The notes under the pieces are model-generated. The model was given only the letters and a program-made list of their open reading frames with translations. It was not told the origin of the DNA and searched no databases. Below are positions 31,394-41,149 of a stretch of DNA of 64,000 bases, one piece after another. Origin of the DNA: Pomphorhynchus laevis (lineage: Eukaryota > Acanthocephala > Palaeacanthocephala > Echinorhynchida > Pomphorhynchidae); contig WNNJ02003258.1 in the NCBI GenBank assembly GCA_012934845.2, positions 124,001-188,000 on the forward strand. Direction: 5' to 3'. Made by a program: the position numbers and the translations under genes. Every line of letters starts with the position of its first letter. Position 1 is the first letter of the stretch.

Positions 31394-33600
31394 TTCAAAA
31401 AGGGCAGAGGTTTTCGGCAGCCCGGAGATTCTTTAGTTTTCTAATTTCAACTATTGACTGTTTCTGGATGGTATCAATGTCGCCTCCGAGACCTAACTCA
31501 AATAAGGGCTTACATAGCAAAGAAGAATATTCCCATTCAGATTTGGTATTCTCATATGGATTTGATATCCCCAAACCTCCCATTGAGAAAGGCAGACTTG
31601 CTACATCGCGCCAACACTTCTGTAAATTTAAACCAGTTATTTTGGGGATTATTTTATTCTGTATGAAATCTTCGAGTGAAGAAAACCATTCACATTCACA
31701 CTTACATGTTCTTTGTACATGAGTCCACTTATTTTGCACTGCTGCTGAAAATGCTAAGAACGCTAACTGCCGTGAATCGCTAGAGACTTCACATAACCTA
31801 TCGAGCAATTTTAACCAGCGAGTTACTTGTGTTATAACCCAATCTTTTTCGAACGAACCAAAACCTATGGGAGCTCCTAAAAGTTCTACACCATTAGATA
31901 CGACATGAACCCCTAAGCTGGCAAGTGAATCACATTCAAGGATAATGTTGGCGTTAACCAGAGCTGTACACTTGTTGACATCAACATGAAATCCGTATTC
32001 CGGTCCTATAGATTGCAACGATTTAAAAAAATCATAAACATTCCCCGGTGAACCAACACATGATACATCGTCTGCATACCAACGCTGTTTTATTTGAGGA
32101 TGCAAAGCGCCTAATCTATGTATTAATGGTATCGTTGCTGCCGCAAATGCTACCATTGCCAAAGGGTCACCTTGCGTGAAACCCTCCTTTGATAACAGAT
32201 AATCATCGTCAATGGCTAAGATTGGATCTAAACTATACGTATTCTGCAGGAATCGTGCTAAAGCAGGGCATATCTTTTCTATATTGAGGAGAGCTAATTT
32301 CCTATTAATTCTATTAAAAGCATTATGTGCATCAATTAAAAGTAAACATGACGAGGTCGAATTAGCAAAGGTTTCACGCATATCTCGCACAACGAATTCG
32401 ACACCTCCCTTTTGACCTGCACAAAGTTGTGAATTACCCGCAATTGACTTAATGAAAGGAGAAATGACATTTAAAATCGTTTTAGCCATTATGCGCCTAT
32501 ATGCCTCACCTATTCCGATCGGTCGAACACCAGGATTTTTATCAAGGGCAATGAGCCGACTAGCGATTAACGCTTCTGTTGAATGTTTTGGAACTCTATT
32601 ACTAGCAATTCGCCTTGTCAGGTCTGCCAACGTAGAGGCCAACTGTAATGAATCCCTATCAAATGAGGTTAGCATTTGCCGCCATGATAAAGCATTAACA
32701 CCCGAAGGACCCGCAGCGCCTGTAGTGCGCTTAGCACTAAGTTGGATTGCAGCTGCATCTATCGTATCGAAAAAAGAGGGATGAAAGTTATCACATTCCA
32801 TGTCGATCTCCGATAATAAGGCGTCCTCACTAATTACAGCTGCATGTGGATGCTTCGCTTCAAGAATAGACTTAACCGATTCGTTGCCGATATAATCATT
32901 TGGACTCAAAGTTTTATTGACAGAACCGTTTTCCAGAATTCTTACTGCAGAAGTAAGATTACCTGACATTAATGATTTCACGAACAGCGACTTCCAATTG
33001 CGCTTAGAATCGTATCGTGACTGGGATACCTTTAAACGTGATTGAATACATTTACCCTCCCTTACTAATTCATCAAAATTTTAGCTTTGCCAAAGAGACA
33101 GGCGACGCGACATCAATTGACGTACATATTTGATTTTCGAAGAACCTACTTTTTGTAAAACGCACTGACAAATAATTGTCACCTTCATAAGCGACGAGCC
33201 TTCGACGTCATCTTCGCGACAAGCAGTTTCAAACAATTTGTTTAGTTCATTTAAAAACATTCGGCTTTCGTTACACCTCGGTAAGTAAAAGAGATTAGGA
33301 CGCCAAGTGATTACCTCTTTGAATGATTGATGGATAAGAGTGTTTGGGAATCTATTCGAGGCAGCATCGAGGGTGTAAACTGCGTTATCTGCTATATTCA
33401 TGCTTGCAAAGTGGGATACGAGTTGGTTTTCGCAATTTGCTGCAGAACAGTTAGTGCACGGCTTATTTGATTTTACACATTTGCATTGACGACATCGTGC
33501 TGAATGTCCATTGCACGAACAGCATTTTGGCTCGGCTGGAATTCCTTTAGGCATCGTGATTGTATTGGCGAAATAAAGTTGTTGACTATAAAAAAATTCG
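31394..33600 (-). mobile_element. RLE-type retroelement R-D, WYADD group, 3'-truncated, minus strand
   Basis: The coding region runs from 33554 down to the junction with CR1-B at about 31394; zinc knuckle, nuclease and 3' UTR are missing. The two elements meet tail to tail. Confidence 0.85.
31395..33554 (-). pseudogene. R-D polyprotein: Cys cluster and RT (WYADD); one in-frame stop
   Basis: The start MPKGIPAEPKCCSCNG opens the cysteine cluster (CRQCKC, CTNC). RT: TGAAGPSGVNALSW, NPGVRPIGIGEAYRR, QLCAGQKGGVEFVV, LIDAHNAFNRINRK, GFTQGDPLAMVAFA, RWYADDVSCVG. The blocks 33554-33081 and 32981-31395 are in the same frame; a single TAA after RLSLWQS (about 33081-33083) separates them. It ends at NLRAAENLCPF, where CR1-B begins, so it lacks roughly the last third of a full product. 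Confidence 0.85.
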
Positions 33601-33895
33601 ATTTGTTGTCTCGTTTTTCTTTGTTAGGTGTATAATAGTTATCGACTTTGTAACAGCGATCTCAGACGATTTCAGCGCTCACAGGCGGATTCGTAATGCG
33701 CTCTCAGGCGGCTTCGTAATGTGTTTGTAAGTGTTTGTGTATGTCAGTCGTCGATGGTTGTCACTGTATTTACTGGTAAACCACAACGGGATATTTCGTT
33801 GTGTATATTAATTGTGTATATTAATCTTGTATGTTATTTTATTGAATGTTATTTATTGTATGTTTATAAGAAACCAAATTTTTTTAGGTCAAATA
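33601..33895. other. Presumed 5' region of R-D and spacer
   Basis: Contains a short near-repeat (GGCGGATTCGTAATGCGCTCTC, then GGCGGCTTCGTAATGTGTTTG, about 33675-33730) that could belong to a 5' UTR array like that of the mini-element. No coding sequence. Confidence 0.4.
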
Positions 33896-34251
33896 ATTAG
33901 TAAACGACGGATTAGAAATACTTGGTAGTCCAGTTGGAACATTCGATTATACAAAACAGGTTGTAATGGACAACATTGTAGTTGCCGGCAATCACAGGTC
34001 AGATACAAACTGGTGAAATTATGAAATTGATGTTTAAGTTGCCTACACGAGATGGAGGTTTACGAGTAGTTGATATTTGTGATAATGTTACTGAAGAATA
34101 TCGACGATCAAAAAACTTGTATAGACCATTAATAGAAGGTGTCAAAGGAGAGTTATTGCGAATAACTCAAAGTAAATTACTACACGAAATCAAAAATCAA
34201 AAACGACAAATTTCAAGGGAATTTAAAGAGACTTTGTTACTAAGAGCTTAA
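33896..34251 (+). mobile_element. RLE WYADD-group fragment R-F
   Basis: Plus-strand remnant downstream of the RT palm: GLEILGSPVG (shifted frame, near 33910), then the open block 33982-34251 with KLPTRDGGLRVVDICDN, equivalent to KLPARDGGLGIIDPSAN in R-B, and a helical tail. It is internally deleted and is cut at 34251 by the 3' end of PLE B. Confidence 0.7.
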
Positions 34252-34622
34252 GATTAAATCAGCTAACTGAGTCTACGTATTGTTATATAATTATAAAATA
34301 AACAAAACATAATAATGCTAAATCAAAATTTAATAATTAAATAATAAAATTAATAATTGTTTTTAGATTTTCTATAATTTTAATCAAGTTAAAAAATAAA
34401 AATAAAAAATAAAATTTAAAATAAACGTCATTTTTATGAATTGACTAATAAATAACAGACGTTGTATCAGAATAAGAATTAGAGGTCATCAGGAGGAACT
34501 GCTATGCTATCAGGTTTCGGCCCCTAACTCCTCTACCCAACATAGCAGCGGGGCCAAATACATGCTAATGATGTATTTCCTCTGAAATAACTATCTAGTA
34601 TCTTATTCTAATGCAAAGTATA
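34252..34622 (-). promoter_or_regulatory. PLE 3' UTR with two conserved stem-loops
   Basis: TGCTATG (34500-34506) pairs with CATAGCA (34541-34547), and AAATACAT (34556-34563) pairs exactly with ATGTATTT (34571-34578) around a GCTAATG loop. Both are recognisable in the copies at 38000-38090, 49500-49590 and 53220-53305, and in decayed form at 5355, 25100-25200 and 44620-44700. Conservation among diverged copies suggests a structured RNA needed for reverse transcription; that is inference. Confidence 0.65.
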
Positions 34623-37337
34623 TTATTTATTATTCATCCATAAAAATTTGCCACTTAAGAGTTTAAATTTATTCTTTATATTATTGTGTTGATTTATATA
34701 TTTTACTATTTTCTGCTTGATGTTATTTTTATAGTAACCTAGTTTAAAATATGTATCTATTAAATTATTTAAATGATTTTTAAGAAAGCCAATATCATTA
34801 CATATTGTTGCAATTCTTAAAATTTCATTATTTAATGTATTATATTTTATATTATATGGTATGCATGAATGCTCATGCAAAAATATGTTTCTTGTAAATT
34901 TAAATATGTCATCTTTACGATATAAATTAATAGTAGTTTTAGTTAATGTTAATTTAATGTTCATATCTAGATATACACCTTCTTTATCATTAATATTGGT
35001 TTTGTTAAGAATAAGGCTTTCTGGATAAATGTGCTCACTAATTGAATAAAAATTATTAGAATTAAATACACATATATCATCAATGTATCGAAACATATAT
35101 TTCATATATTTATATTGTTTAGATTTAGTTTTTACACAGTTATGAACAAATTCATATTCTATAAAGCTTAAAAACAAGTCAGCTATAATTGGGCTACTAT
35201 TACCACCCATTGGAACACCTTTTACTTGTCTAAATATAGATGTCCCTACTTTTAAATAATTTTGATTTATCAAAATATTTAAGGATTCTATTAATTCAAT
35301 TTTATCCATATATTTATATTTATTTGATGGTTTAATTTTTGTTAGATAGGCGTTATAATTATTATAACATATATATGTATATCTTTTTCCGAATATAAGA
35401 TTAATTAATTTTACTAACGCTTCTTTAATATCTACTAAATCTAGATTTGTATAAAGCGTACTAAAATCGTATGTATTTATATTTTGAAAATTTATTCCTT
35501 TTGTCTGTTCTAAAAATTCTTTTGTAGAATTAATACTGAAATAGTGTTTTATACCAGTATTAATTTCGATTACCTTGCAATATTTTTTAAAATGTGCTTT
35601 AATTACTTTAAGTATTTTATTCATATAAACAGAAAGTGGTTTTAATGTACATTTAAACGCACTACATATGAACCTAGGTTTTATTGGATTTTTATGTAAT
35701 TTTGGATTCCAATATAATATAGGTATAGTTTTATTATCTAATTCAACCTTTATACCCTTTTTATCCATTATAGAACAGTGACTTGTAATAATTGTTTCTA
35801 AACTCAACTCACTACGTTCATATGCTGGATTTACATTTAAATCATTAGAATTAACCTCTTTCATTAGTATATCATAATAAAGCTTTTTGCATATGAAGAC
35901 AAAGTTATTACTAGCTTTATCAATAGTTGTTATTATATAGTTATCCTTTAATTTAGTAAGTTCTTTATACATATCTTTATTAATTTTATCTTTCCTTTTA
36001 TAATTGTTTGTTATTTTCATTTTATTTTTAATTTTATCAAATATATAATCTTTCCAAATTTTTATCTTAGATATATTCGAGCTTTCACTATTAATCAGCT
36101 TACTAAAGTAATCATTTAAGTTATTATATAACGAACTGTAAATTTTATTTTTGTCGTTGTTGTTATTTAATCTATATTTATACCCTTTTGATAGCAGCTT
36201 TCTTAATTCACAATTTTCAATTAATTCTAGATTATGGGTACATATATGTTCATTTATTTTATCAAAACTAAGACTTTTACAATTGCATTCTGTTTCCATT
36301 ATGTTTCTAATATTATCGTTACATATTGATTTTAATTCTTTATTATAATTACAAATTTTTCGTCCTAATGGTGGTAGGAGTTTATACCTTATTTTAGGAA
36401 TATATTTACTTAAATCTGACCCTATTATTTCTTTACTTTTAGAATTATTTAAAAGTCCGGCTATATTTATGTTATCTATACATTTATTAATGAAGTTTAT
36501 GGTTAATGTATATTTTCTATTGTTATTATTTACATTTATTGTACGATTATAGTATTTTGTATTACAATAACTGTCTATTATACAACTTAGCCTATCATAG
36601 TCGTTAATTAATTTTTGATTTATTGAACATATGATATCTTTAGAAAAACTTCTTATATTTACATAAAGATCTTTTAGCTTATTATCACTTAAAAGTTGTT
36701 TTAATATTTCTAATTGTTCATTTATATACATATCTTTTTTAATATTTTTAACTCTATTTTTCCTATTCCTTTTATCACCATGACTTCTTGGTTTGCGTTT
36801 AACCGGATTATTATAATATAGTTGTTTATTATGTATTATACTACTTCTGCCAATTCCTTGTACCACGTCATTCAATCCTAATGGGTACATGGAATTAAGC
36901 GTTTTAATCCAAAAATCTTCTTTTTCTAATAGTTTTTGATTTAATATTGAAATGTTTTCTTCGATAATATGTTCTAAAATAAATAATTTACAGTTTTTAA
37001 TATCATGTCCTATTAATCTCATATGTTTATGAAATATAGTTTGACTATTATGCTGTATATTATATATGTGTTGCCTAAACCTAGTTTTTAACATTTGATA
37101 TGTTTTTCCTATATATTGCAATCCACATGTGCATTGTATTAGATACACTACACCTGCGGTATTGCAGTTACAATTATTATTAATATTTAATGAAAAACAT
37201 TTGTTTGTCGTATTACTTACGATACAATTATTATTATTTATAACATCACAAACTATACAATTTTTTCTGTTACATTTAAAAGATCTAAAATTGAAATCAT
37301 TAGTACTTACGTATTTTTCCAATATTGTTGAGTACAT
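34623..37337 (-). CDS. PLE polyprotein, 904 aa: GIY-YIG endonuclease, CxC linker, telomerase-related RT
   Basis: Uninterrupted frame from ATG 37337. Residues about 20-30 hold KCNRKNCIVC; 62-79 the nuclease core GVVYLIQCTCGLQYIGKT; R86 and H90 follow; the acidic residue of EKEDFW (about 139) and the LN pair near 147 complete a GIY-YIG fold. Residues 350-353 carry the ECNC (CxC) motif that links nuclease and RT in permuted PLEs. RT starts with TTIDKASNNF (DKA where canonical PLEs have DKG), then PKLHKNPIKPRF, motif A TYDFSTLYTNL, motif B KGVPMGGNSSPIIAD, motif C RYIDD (YIDD at 35076-35087). The product would nick target DNA and copy element RNA. Very high Asn, Ile and Lys content follows the AT-rich base composition. 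Confidence 0.92.
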   Translation of the reverse strand: MYSTILEKYVSTNDFNFRSFKCNRKNCIVCDVINNNNCIVSNTTNKCFSLNINNNCNCNTAGVVYLIQCTCGLQYIGKTYQMLKTRFRQHIYNIQHNSQTIFHKHMRLIGHDIKNCKLFILEHIIEENISILNQKLLEKEDFWIKTLNSMYPLGLNDVVQGIGRSSIIHNKQLYYNNPVKRKPRSHGDKRNRKNRVKNIKKDMYINEQLEILKQLLSDNKLKDLYVNIRSFSKDIICSINQKLINDYDRLSCIIDSYCNTKYYNRTINVNNNNRKYTLTINFINKCIDNINIAGLLNNSKSKEIIGSDLSKYIPKIRYKLLPPLGRKICNYNKELKSICNDNIRNIMETECNCKSLSFDKINEHICTHNLELIENCELRKLLSKGYKYRLNNNNDKNKIYSSLYNNLNDYFSKLINSESSNISKIKIWKDYIFDKIKNKMKITNNYKRKDKINKDMYKELTKLKDNYIITTIDKASNNFVFICKKLYYDILMKEVNSNDLNVNPAYERSELSLETIITSHCSIMDKKGIKVELDNKTIPILYWNPKLHKNPIKPRFICSAFKCTLKPLSVYMNKILKVIKAHFKKYCKVIEINTGIKHYFSINSTKEFLEQTKGINFQNINTYDFSTLYTNLDLVDIKEALVKLINLIFGKRYTYICYNNYNAYLTKIKPSNKYKYMDKIELIESLNILINQNYLKVGTSIFRQVKGVPMGGNSSPIIADLFLSFIEYEFVHNCVKTKSKQYKYMKYMFRYIDDICVFNSNNFYSISEHIYPESLILNKTNINDKEGVYLDMNIKLTLTKTTINLYRKDDIFKFTRNIFLHEHSCIPYNIKYNTLNNEILRIATICNDIGFLKNHLNNLIDTYFKLGYYKNNIKQKIVKYINQHNNIKNKFKLLSGKFLWMNNK

Positions 37338-37692
37338 GTAACTTTTAAGTCATAATTTTTAACGTTGCTTTTTCGGTGTCGCCACCTAGTTTAGTTGACT
37401 CAGACTAAACTTACAACGGGCCATCCAGCAGCATCTGACAGGGGGCTGCCCTGCTTAAGGCGGTTGCAGGCTGGAACAAGATCTATAAAGATCTACCACC
37501 TTCACTCCACGCGCTACGCGACCTAGCTATTGGCCATTACCTGGTCTCTTAAACGTGATCACGTGAAGCAGTTTACATTTTAAAGTGTAAACACCTTGGG
37601 ATGCAAACTTCTCCCTTTTTTAAGAATTAATAATTCATGCTTGTTTGAAAATAAGAAAAAATAATAGTAAAGTCGTAACCAATAATACATAG
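37338..37692 (-). promoter_or_regulatory. PLE 5' leader of copy B (dyad-rich)
   Basis: Relatively GC-rich leader shared with 4982-5339. Dyads: AGTTTAG (37388-37394) with CTAAACT (37405-37411); ACGTGATCACGT (37553-37564); GTTTACA (37571-37577) with TGTAAAC (37586-37592). Promoter or RNA structure is possible; no decisive signal. Confidence 0.6.
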
Positions 37693-37767
37693 TTTCAGTA
37701 TTTCTGACAGAGGTCATATTACCGGGAAAACAAAGTCCACAGGTCAATAATAACATGTCAGTAGAAC
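37693..37767. other. 75-base spacer between tandem PLE copies B and C
   Basis: Sequence unrelated to the PLE lies between the 5' end of B and the 3' end of C. Confidence 0.6.
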
Positions 37768-39482
37768 AAATTAAATCAGCTAACTGAGTCTACGTATTGT
37801 TATATAATTATAAAATAAACAAAACATAATAATGCTAAATCAAAATTTAATAATTAAATAATAAAATTAATAATTGTTTTTAGATTTTCTATAATTTTAA
37901 TCAAGTTAAAAAATAAAAATAAAAAATAAAATTTAAAATAAACGTCATTTTTATGAATTGACTAATAAATAACAGACGTTGTATCAGAATAAGAATTAGA
38001 GGTCATCAGGAGGAACTGCTATGCTATCAGGTTTCGGCCCCTAACTCCTCTACCCAACATAGCAGCGGGGCCAAATACATGCTAATGATGTATTTCCTCT
38101 GAAATAACTATCTAGTATCTTATTCTAATGCAAAGTATATTATTTATTATCCATCCATAAAAATTTGCCACTTAAGAGTTTAAATTTATTCTTTATATTA
38201 TTGTGTTGATTTATATATTTTACTATTTTCTGCTTGATGTTATTTTTATAGTAACCTAGTTTAAAATATGTATCTATTAAATTATTTAAATGATTTTGAA
38301 GAAAGCCAATATCATTACATATTGTTGCAATTCTTAAAATTTCATTATTTAATGTATTATATTTTATATTATATGGTATGCATGAATGCTCATGCAAAAA
38401 TATGTTTCTTGTAAATTTAAATATGTCATCTTTACGATATAAATTAATAGTAGTTTTAGTTAATGTTAATTTAATGTTCATATCTAGATATACACCTTCT
38501 TTATCATTAATATTGGTTTTGTTAAGAATAAGGCTTTCTGGATAAATGTGCTCACTAATTGAATAAAAATTATTAGAATTAAATACACATATATCATCAA
38601 TGTATCGAAACATATATTTCATATATTTATATTGTTTAGATTTAGTTTTTACACAGTTATGAACAAATTCATATTCTATAAAGCTTAAAAACAAGTCAGC
38701 TATAATTGGGCTACTATTACCACCCATTGGAACACCTTTTACTTGTCTAAATATAGATGTCCCTACTTTTAAATAATTTTGATTTATCAAAATATTTAAG
38801 GATTCTATTAATTCAATTTTATCCATATATTTATATTTATTTGATGGTTTAATTTTTGTTAGATAGGCGTTATAATTATTATAACATATATATGTATATC
38901 TTTTTCCGAATATAAGATTAATTAATTTTACTAACGCTTCTTTAATATCTACTAAATCTAGATTTGTATAAAGCGTACTAAAATCGTATGTATTTATATT
39001 TTGAAAATTTATTCCTTTTGTCTGTTCTAAAAATTCTTTTGTAGAATTAATACTGAAATAGTGTTTTATACCAGTATTAATTTCGATTACCTTGCAATAT
39101 TTTTTAAAATGTGCTTTAATTACTTTAAGCATTTTATTCATATAAACAGAAAGTGGTTTTAATGTACATTTAAACGCACTACATATGAACCTAGGTTTTA
39201 TTGGATTTTTATGTAATTTTGGATTCCAATATAATATAGGTATAGTTTTATTATCTAATTCAACCTTTATACCCTTTTTATCCATTATAGAACAGTGACT
39301 TGTAATAATTGATTCTAAACTCAACTCACTACGTTCATATGCTGGATTTACATTTAAATCATTAGAATTAACCTCTTTCATTAGTATATCATAATAAAGC
39401 TTTTTGCATATGAAGACAAAGTTATTACTAGCTTTATCAATAGTTGTTATTATATAGTTATCCTTTAATTTAGTAAGTTCTT
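37768..39482 (-). mobile_element. 5'-truncated PLE copy C, head to tail with copy B
   Basis: 3' UTR and RT portion almost identical to copy B. It is truncated upstream of the TTIDKASNNF block, at about 39482, where 42 bases from an RLE nuclease gene are attached. In sense order the truncated copy precedes a full-length one, the pseudo-LTR arrangement known for PLEs. Confidence 0.88.
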
Positions 39483-39549
39483 GATATCGTTTGTTCTGGA
39501 CTTTACGATAATTGATTTGAGATAATTGATATAAATTTTCCCCATTCAA
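38140..39549 (-). CDS. PLE RT, truncated copy C (469-aa frame with foreign start)
   Basis: From ELTKLKDNYIITTIDKASN onward the frame equals residues 459-904 of copy B apart from a few substitutions, including the YIDD box; the last residues read MDNK rather than MNNK. The first 23 codons, MNGENLYQLSQINYRKVQNK onwards, are not PLE N-terminus: they come from a PLE C-terminal tail plus an RLE fragment joined at 39480-39530. GIY-YIG and CxC regions are absent, so no complete enzyme can be made. Confidence 0.85.
   Translation of the reverse strand: MNGENLYQLSQINYRKVQNKRYQELTKLKDNYIITTIDKASNNFVFICKKLYYDILMKEVNSNDLNVNPAYERSELSLESIITSHCSIMDKKGIKVELDNKTIPILYWNPKLHKNPIKPRFICSAFKCTLKPLSVYMNKMLKVIKAHFKKYCKVIEINTGIKHYFSINSTKEFLEQTKGINFQNINTYDFSTLYTNLDLVDIKEALVKLINLIFGKRYTYICYNNYNAYLTKIKPSNKYKYMDKIELIESLNILINQNYLKVGTSIFRQVKGVPMGGNSSPIIADLFLSFIEYEFVHNCVKTKSKQYKYMKYMFRYIDDICVFNSNNFYSISEHIYPESLILNKTNINDKEGVYLDMNIKLTLTKTTINLYRKDDIFKFTRNIFLHEHSCIPYNIKYNTLNNEILRIATICNDIGFLQNHLNNLIDTYFKLGYYKNNIKQKIVKYINQHNNIKNKFKLLSGKFLWMDNK
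39480..39521. repeat. 42-bp filler identical to RLE nuclease sequence at 42218-42259
   Basis: The 42 bases match 42218-42259 exactly; there they encode the RLE core LDIVCSG. Here they sit between the truncated PLE C and the 696-bp unit. Confidence 0.9.
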
Positions 39550-40225
39550 GAGTTTAAATTTATTTTTAATGTTTTGATGATTTATATATTGTAAATTTAA
39601 TAATTCAATAATATTGTTCGTTCTACATTATAAGTAAAAGAAAATATTCATTAACCTTGCAAATGTACAAAAAATTACATTTTTTTGCTTTATTAGGAAA
39701 TCGATTATGAATCGATTACTGTAAATTTCCTGATGGATAAATGAAATTGTTAAATTGGTAAAAATCCAACTAAATTATTACAAAATTATTACAATGAGTT
39801 CATAAATGGGAAATCATGACGAAGATCAAATTGATAATCTTCTGCAATACCCTGTGCGACCTCCAAAAGACAGACCGCGTTGCCTCGTTGCACCGCACAG
39901 CTCAATCTCAGTGAGAGAAATCTCGCTGCTCTCCAATCGCCTGTAGCGGCAATTAGCTTCTCTCCTAGAGATTCCAGGAAGCTGGACGTAATCGGCCCGG
40001 CTGCCCCTATTATCTTACATTTTATTGGTAAAATGTAATTGTTACTAGGGTAAATTTTCCGACTACATTATAAAAAATAAATCGAATCAGTTAGCAATCT
40101 TCATATTTTATAATTAGATTATCAAACTGAGTTAACGTATTTTATAGTATTTATAAATAAAAGATAATTCTGAATAAAATTTAAAAAATTAAATAATAAA
40201 TAGCGATAATATAGCAATAATCTTT
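39530..40225. repeat. 696-bp chimeric unit, copy 1
   Basis: Almost identical, without length change, to 43761-44456; I noticed one base difference (gagagaaatc versus gagaaaaatc). The unit contains a diverged PLE coding end, a captured YLDD-group C-terminus (39789-40007, minus), a perfect 24-bp palindrome (40015-40038, TTACATTTTA + TTGG + TAAAATGTAA) and a diverged PLE 3' end. Confidence 0.92.
39789..40007 (-). pseudogene. C-terminal tail of a YLDD-group element, captured fragment
   Basis: The minus-strand frame reads GPITSSFLESLGEKLIAATG, then DWRAARFLSLRLSCAVQRGN, and ends in a stop at 39789. This is the group's terminal signature (compare LFQRISIALMRGNA in copy 2). It is cut at its N-terminal side. 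The same fragment occurs in the second 696-bp unit (about 44020-44238). Confidence 0.7.
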
Positions 40226-40239
40226 ACAATTTTAGTGTA

Positions 40240-41140
40240 ATCAATACACTAAAAAAGTCGCTAAGTTTGGCTGCTGAAAAGGGTGCATCTGTTTGGTTAC
40301 ATACGAGACCGATATCATCACTTAATTATCACCTAAACGCAACATGTTTCAGAGATGCTCTGGCTGCCAGGTACGGGTGGATGCCAATAAACGCGCCAAA
40401 AAAATGTCACTGTGAAGAGAACTTCAATATGCCCCACGCACTTTCATGCAAAACTGGAGCGCTTCCTAGCATACGGCATGATGCGATTCGAGATTTAATT
40501 GCAGATGTAATGACATACACCTGCCATGGAGTATCAATATAGCCCAGTTAAAACCAGTAAAAGACTCAGAACATTTTACAAATAAATCAATATCCAAATA
40601 CAGAGACGCATGTCTGGGCATTGTGAGTATGGGTATGAATGGAGGATGATTTGAGCGATTGTTTTTCGATATATGTGTTTTCAACACACATGCTCCATCC
40701 TACGCTCAGAACAGTTGTGAATCGTGCTACTTATATCACCAAGAGAGGAAAAAGACAAAATATTTTGAAAGAGTGTGGGAAATCGAACATGCCTCGTTCA
40801 TCCCAATTGTATTTTCCACCCCTAGGTGGTGTAGGTCCAGATGGCACAAGGTGTTTGAAAACATTAGCACACCGATTATCCGTCAAGCGCAACGCTAGTT
40901 ATGCAGATTTCATAGGACGGCTAAGGCAAAAAATGGATTTGCTCTTGCTAGATCAGTGTCGATGTGTATAAGATCGGCAAGATCGGCTTTGCATCGTCCA
41001 GTTCACAGTAATGCAATTCACATGTTTGCTGAAACTAGTGAAGCGAGTGGGTAGCTCAAAAACAATAAAGCTTATTCGACAGTAAAATTAGTGCCCATTT
41101 GCGGGTAACCTCAAAAGTATTTTCATTAAAAAAATTAATT
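40240..41140 (+). mobile_element. RLE WYADD-group 3' fragment 1 (knuckle and nuclease)
   Basis: 5'-truncated copy starting at LAAEKGASVWLHTRP; the open block 40267-40542 holds CHCEE..MPHALSCKTG..SIRHDAIRD (zinc knuckle and RH-D motif). Further blocks, 40659-40980, carry FFDICVFNTHAPSY and the C-terminal region in other frames. The 3' box CCCATTTGCGGG lies at 41094-41105, followed by an A-run. Confidence 0.8.
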
Positions 41141-41149
41141 CGCTTGTCA

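Larger units (their letters stand above)
34252..37692 (-). mobile_element. Full-length Penelope-like element, N-terminal GIY-YIG type (copy B)
   Basis: A 3.44-kb element with all parts: 5' leader (37692-37338), one 904-codon frame (37337-34623) and a 3' UTR of about 370 bases (34622-34252) ending at ..GCTGATTTAAT. The same 3' terminus is reached by copies C (37768) and E (52966), fixing the end. The endonuclease precedes the RT, the permuted order of the Naiad/Chlamys group of PLEs; canonical Penelope elements have it at the C-terminus. No disabling change is visible, so it may be a recently active copy. Confidence 0.9.

Noticed and set aside
31282-31722. 146-codon frame spanning the CR1-B/R-D junction
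   Set aside because: The first third is the CR1-B C-terminus, but the rest is antisense R-D sequence; it is a chance fusion.
34252-34622. Hammerhead-like pieces (CTGATGA and CCGAAAC) in the PLE 3' UTR, sense strand
   Set aside because: The boxes are present, but order and spacing do not let stems I to III form. Permuted PLEs are also known to lack canonical hammerheads. A covariance-model search would decide.
34623-37337. Selenocysteine recoding, known in some Naiad PLEs
   Set aside because: The intact copy has no in-frame TGA. Stops in the two best RLE frames are TAA, so recoding is not needed or supported.
37488-37503. TATAAA within AGATCTATAAAGATCT as a TATA box
   Set aside because: It lies on the strand opposite to the PLE gene and inside a dyad; chance is likely in AT-rich DNA.
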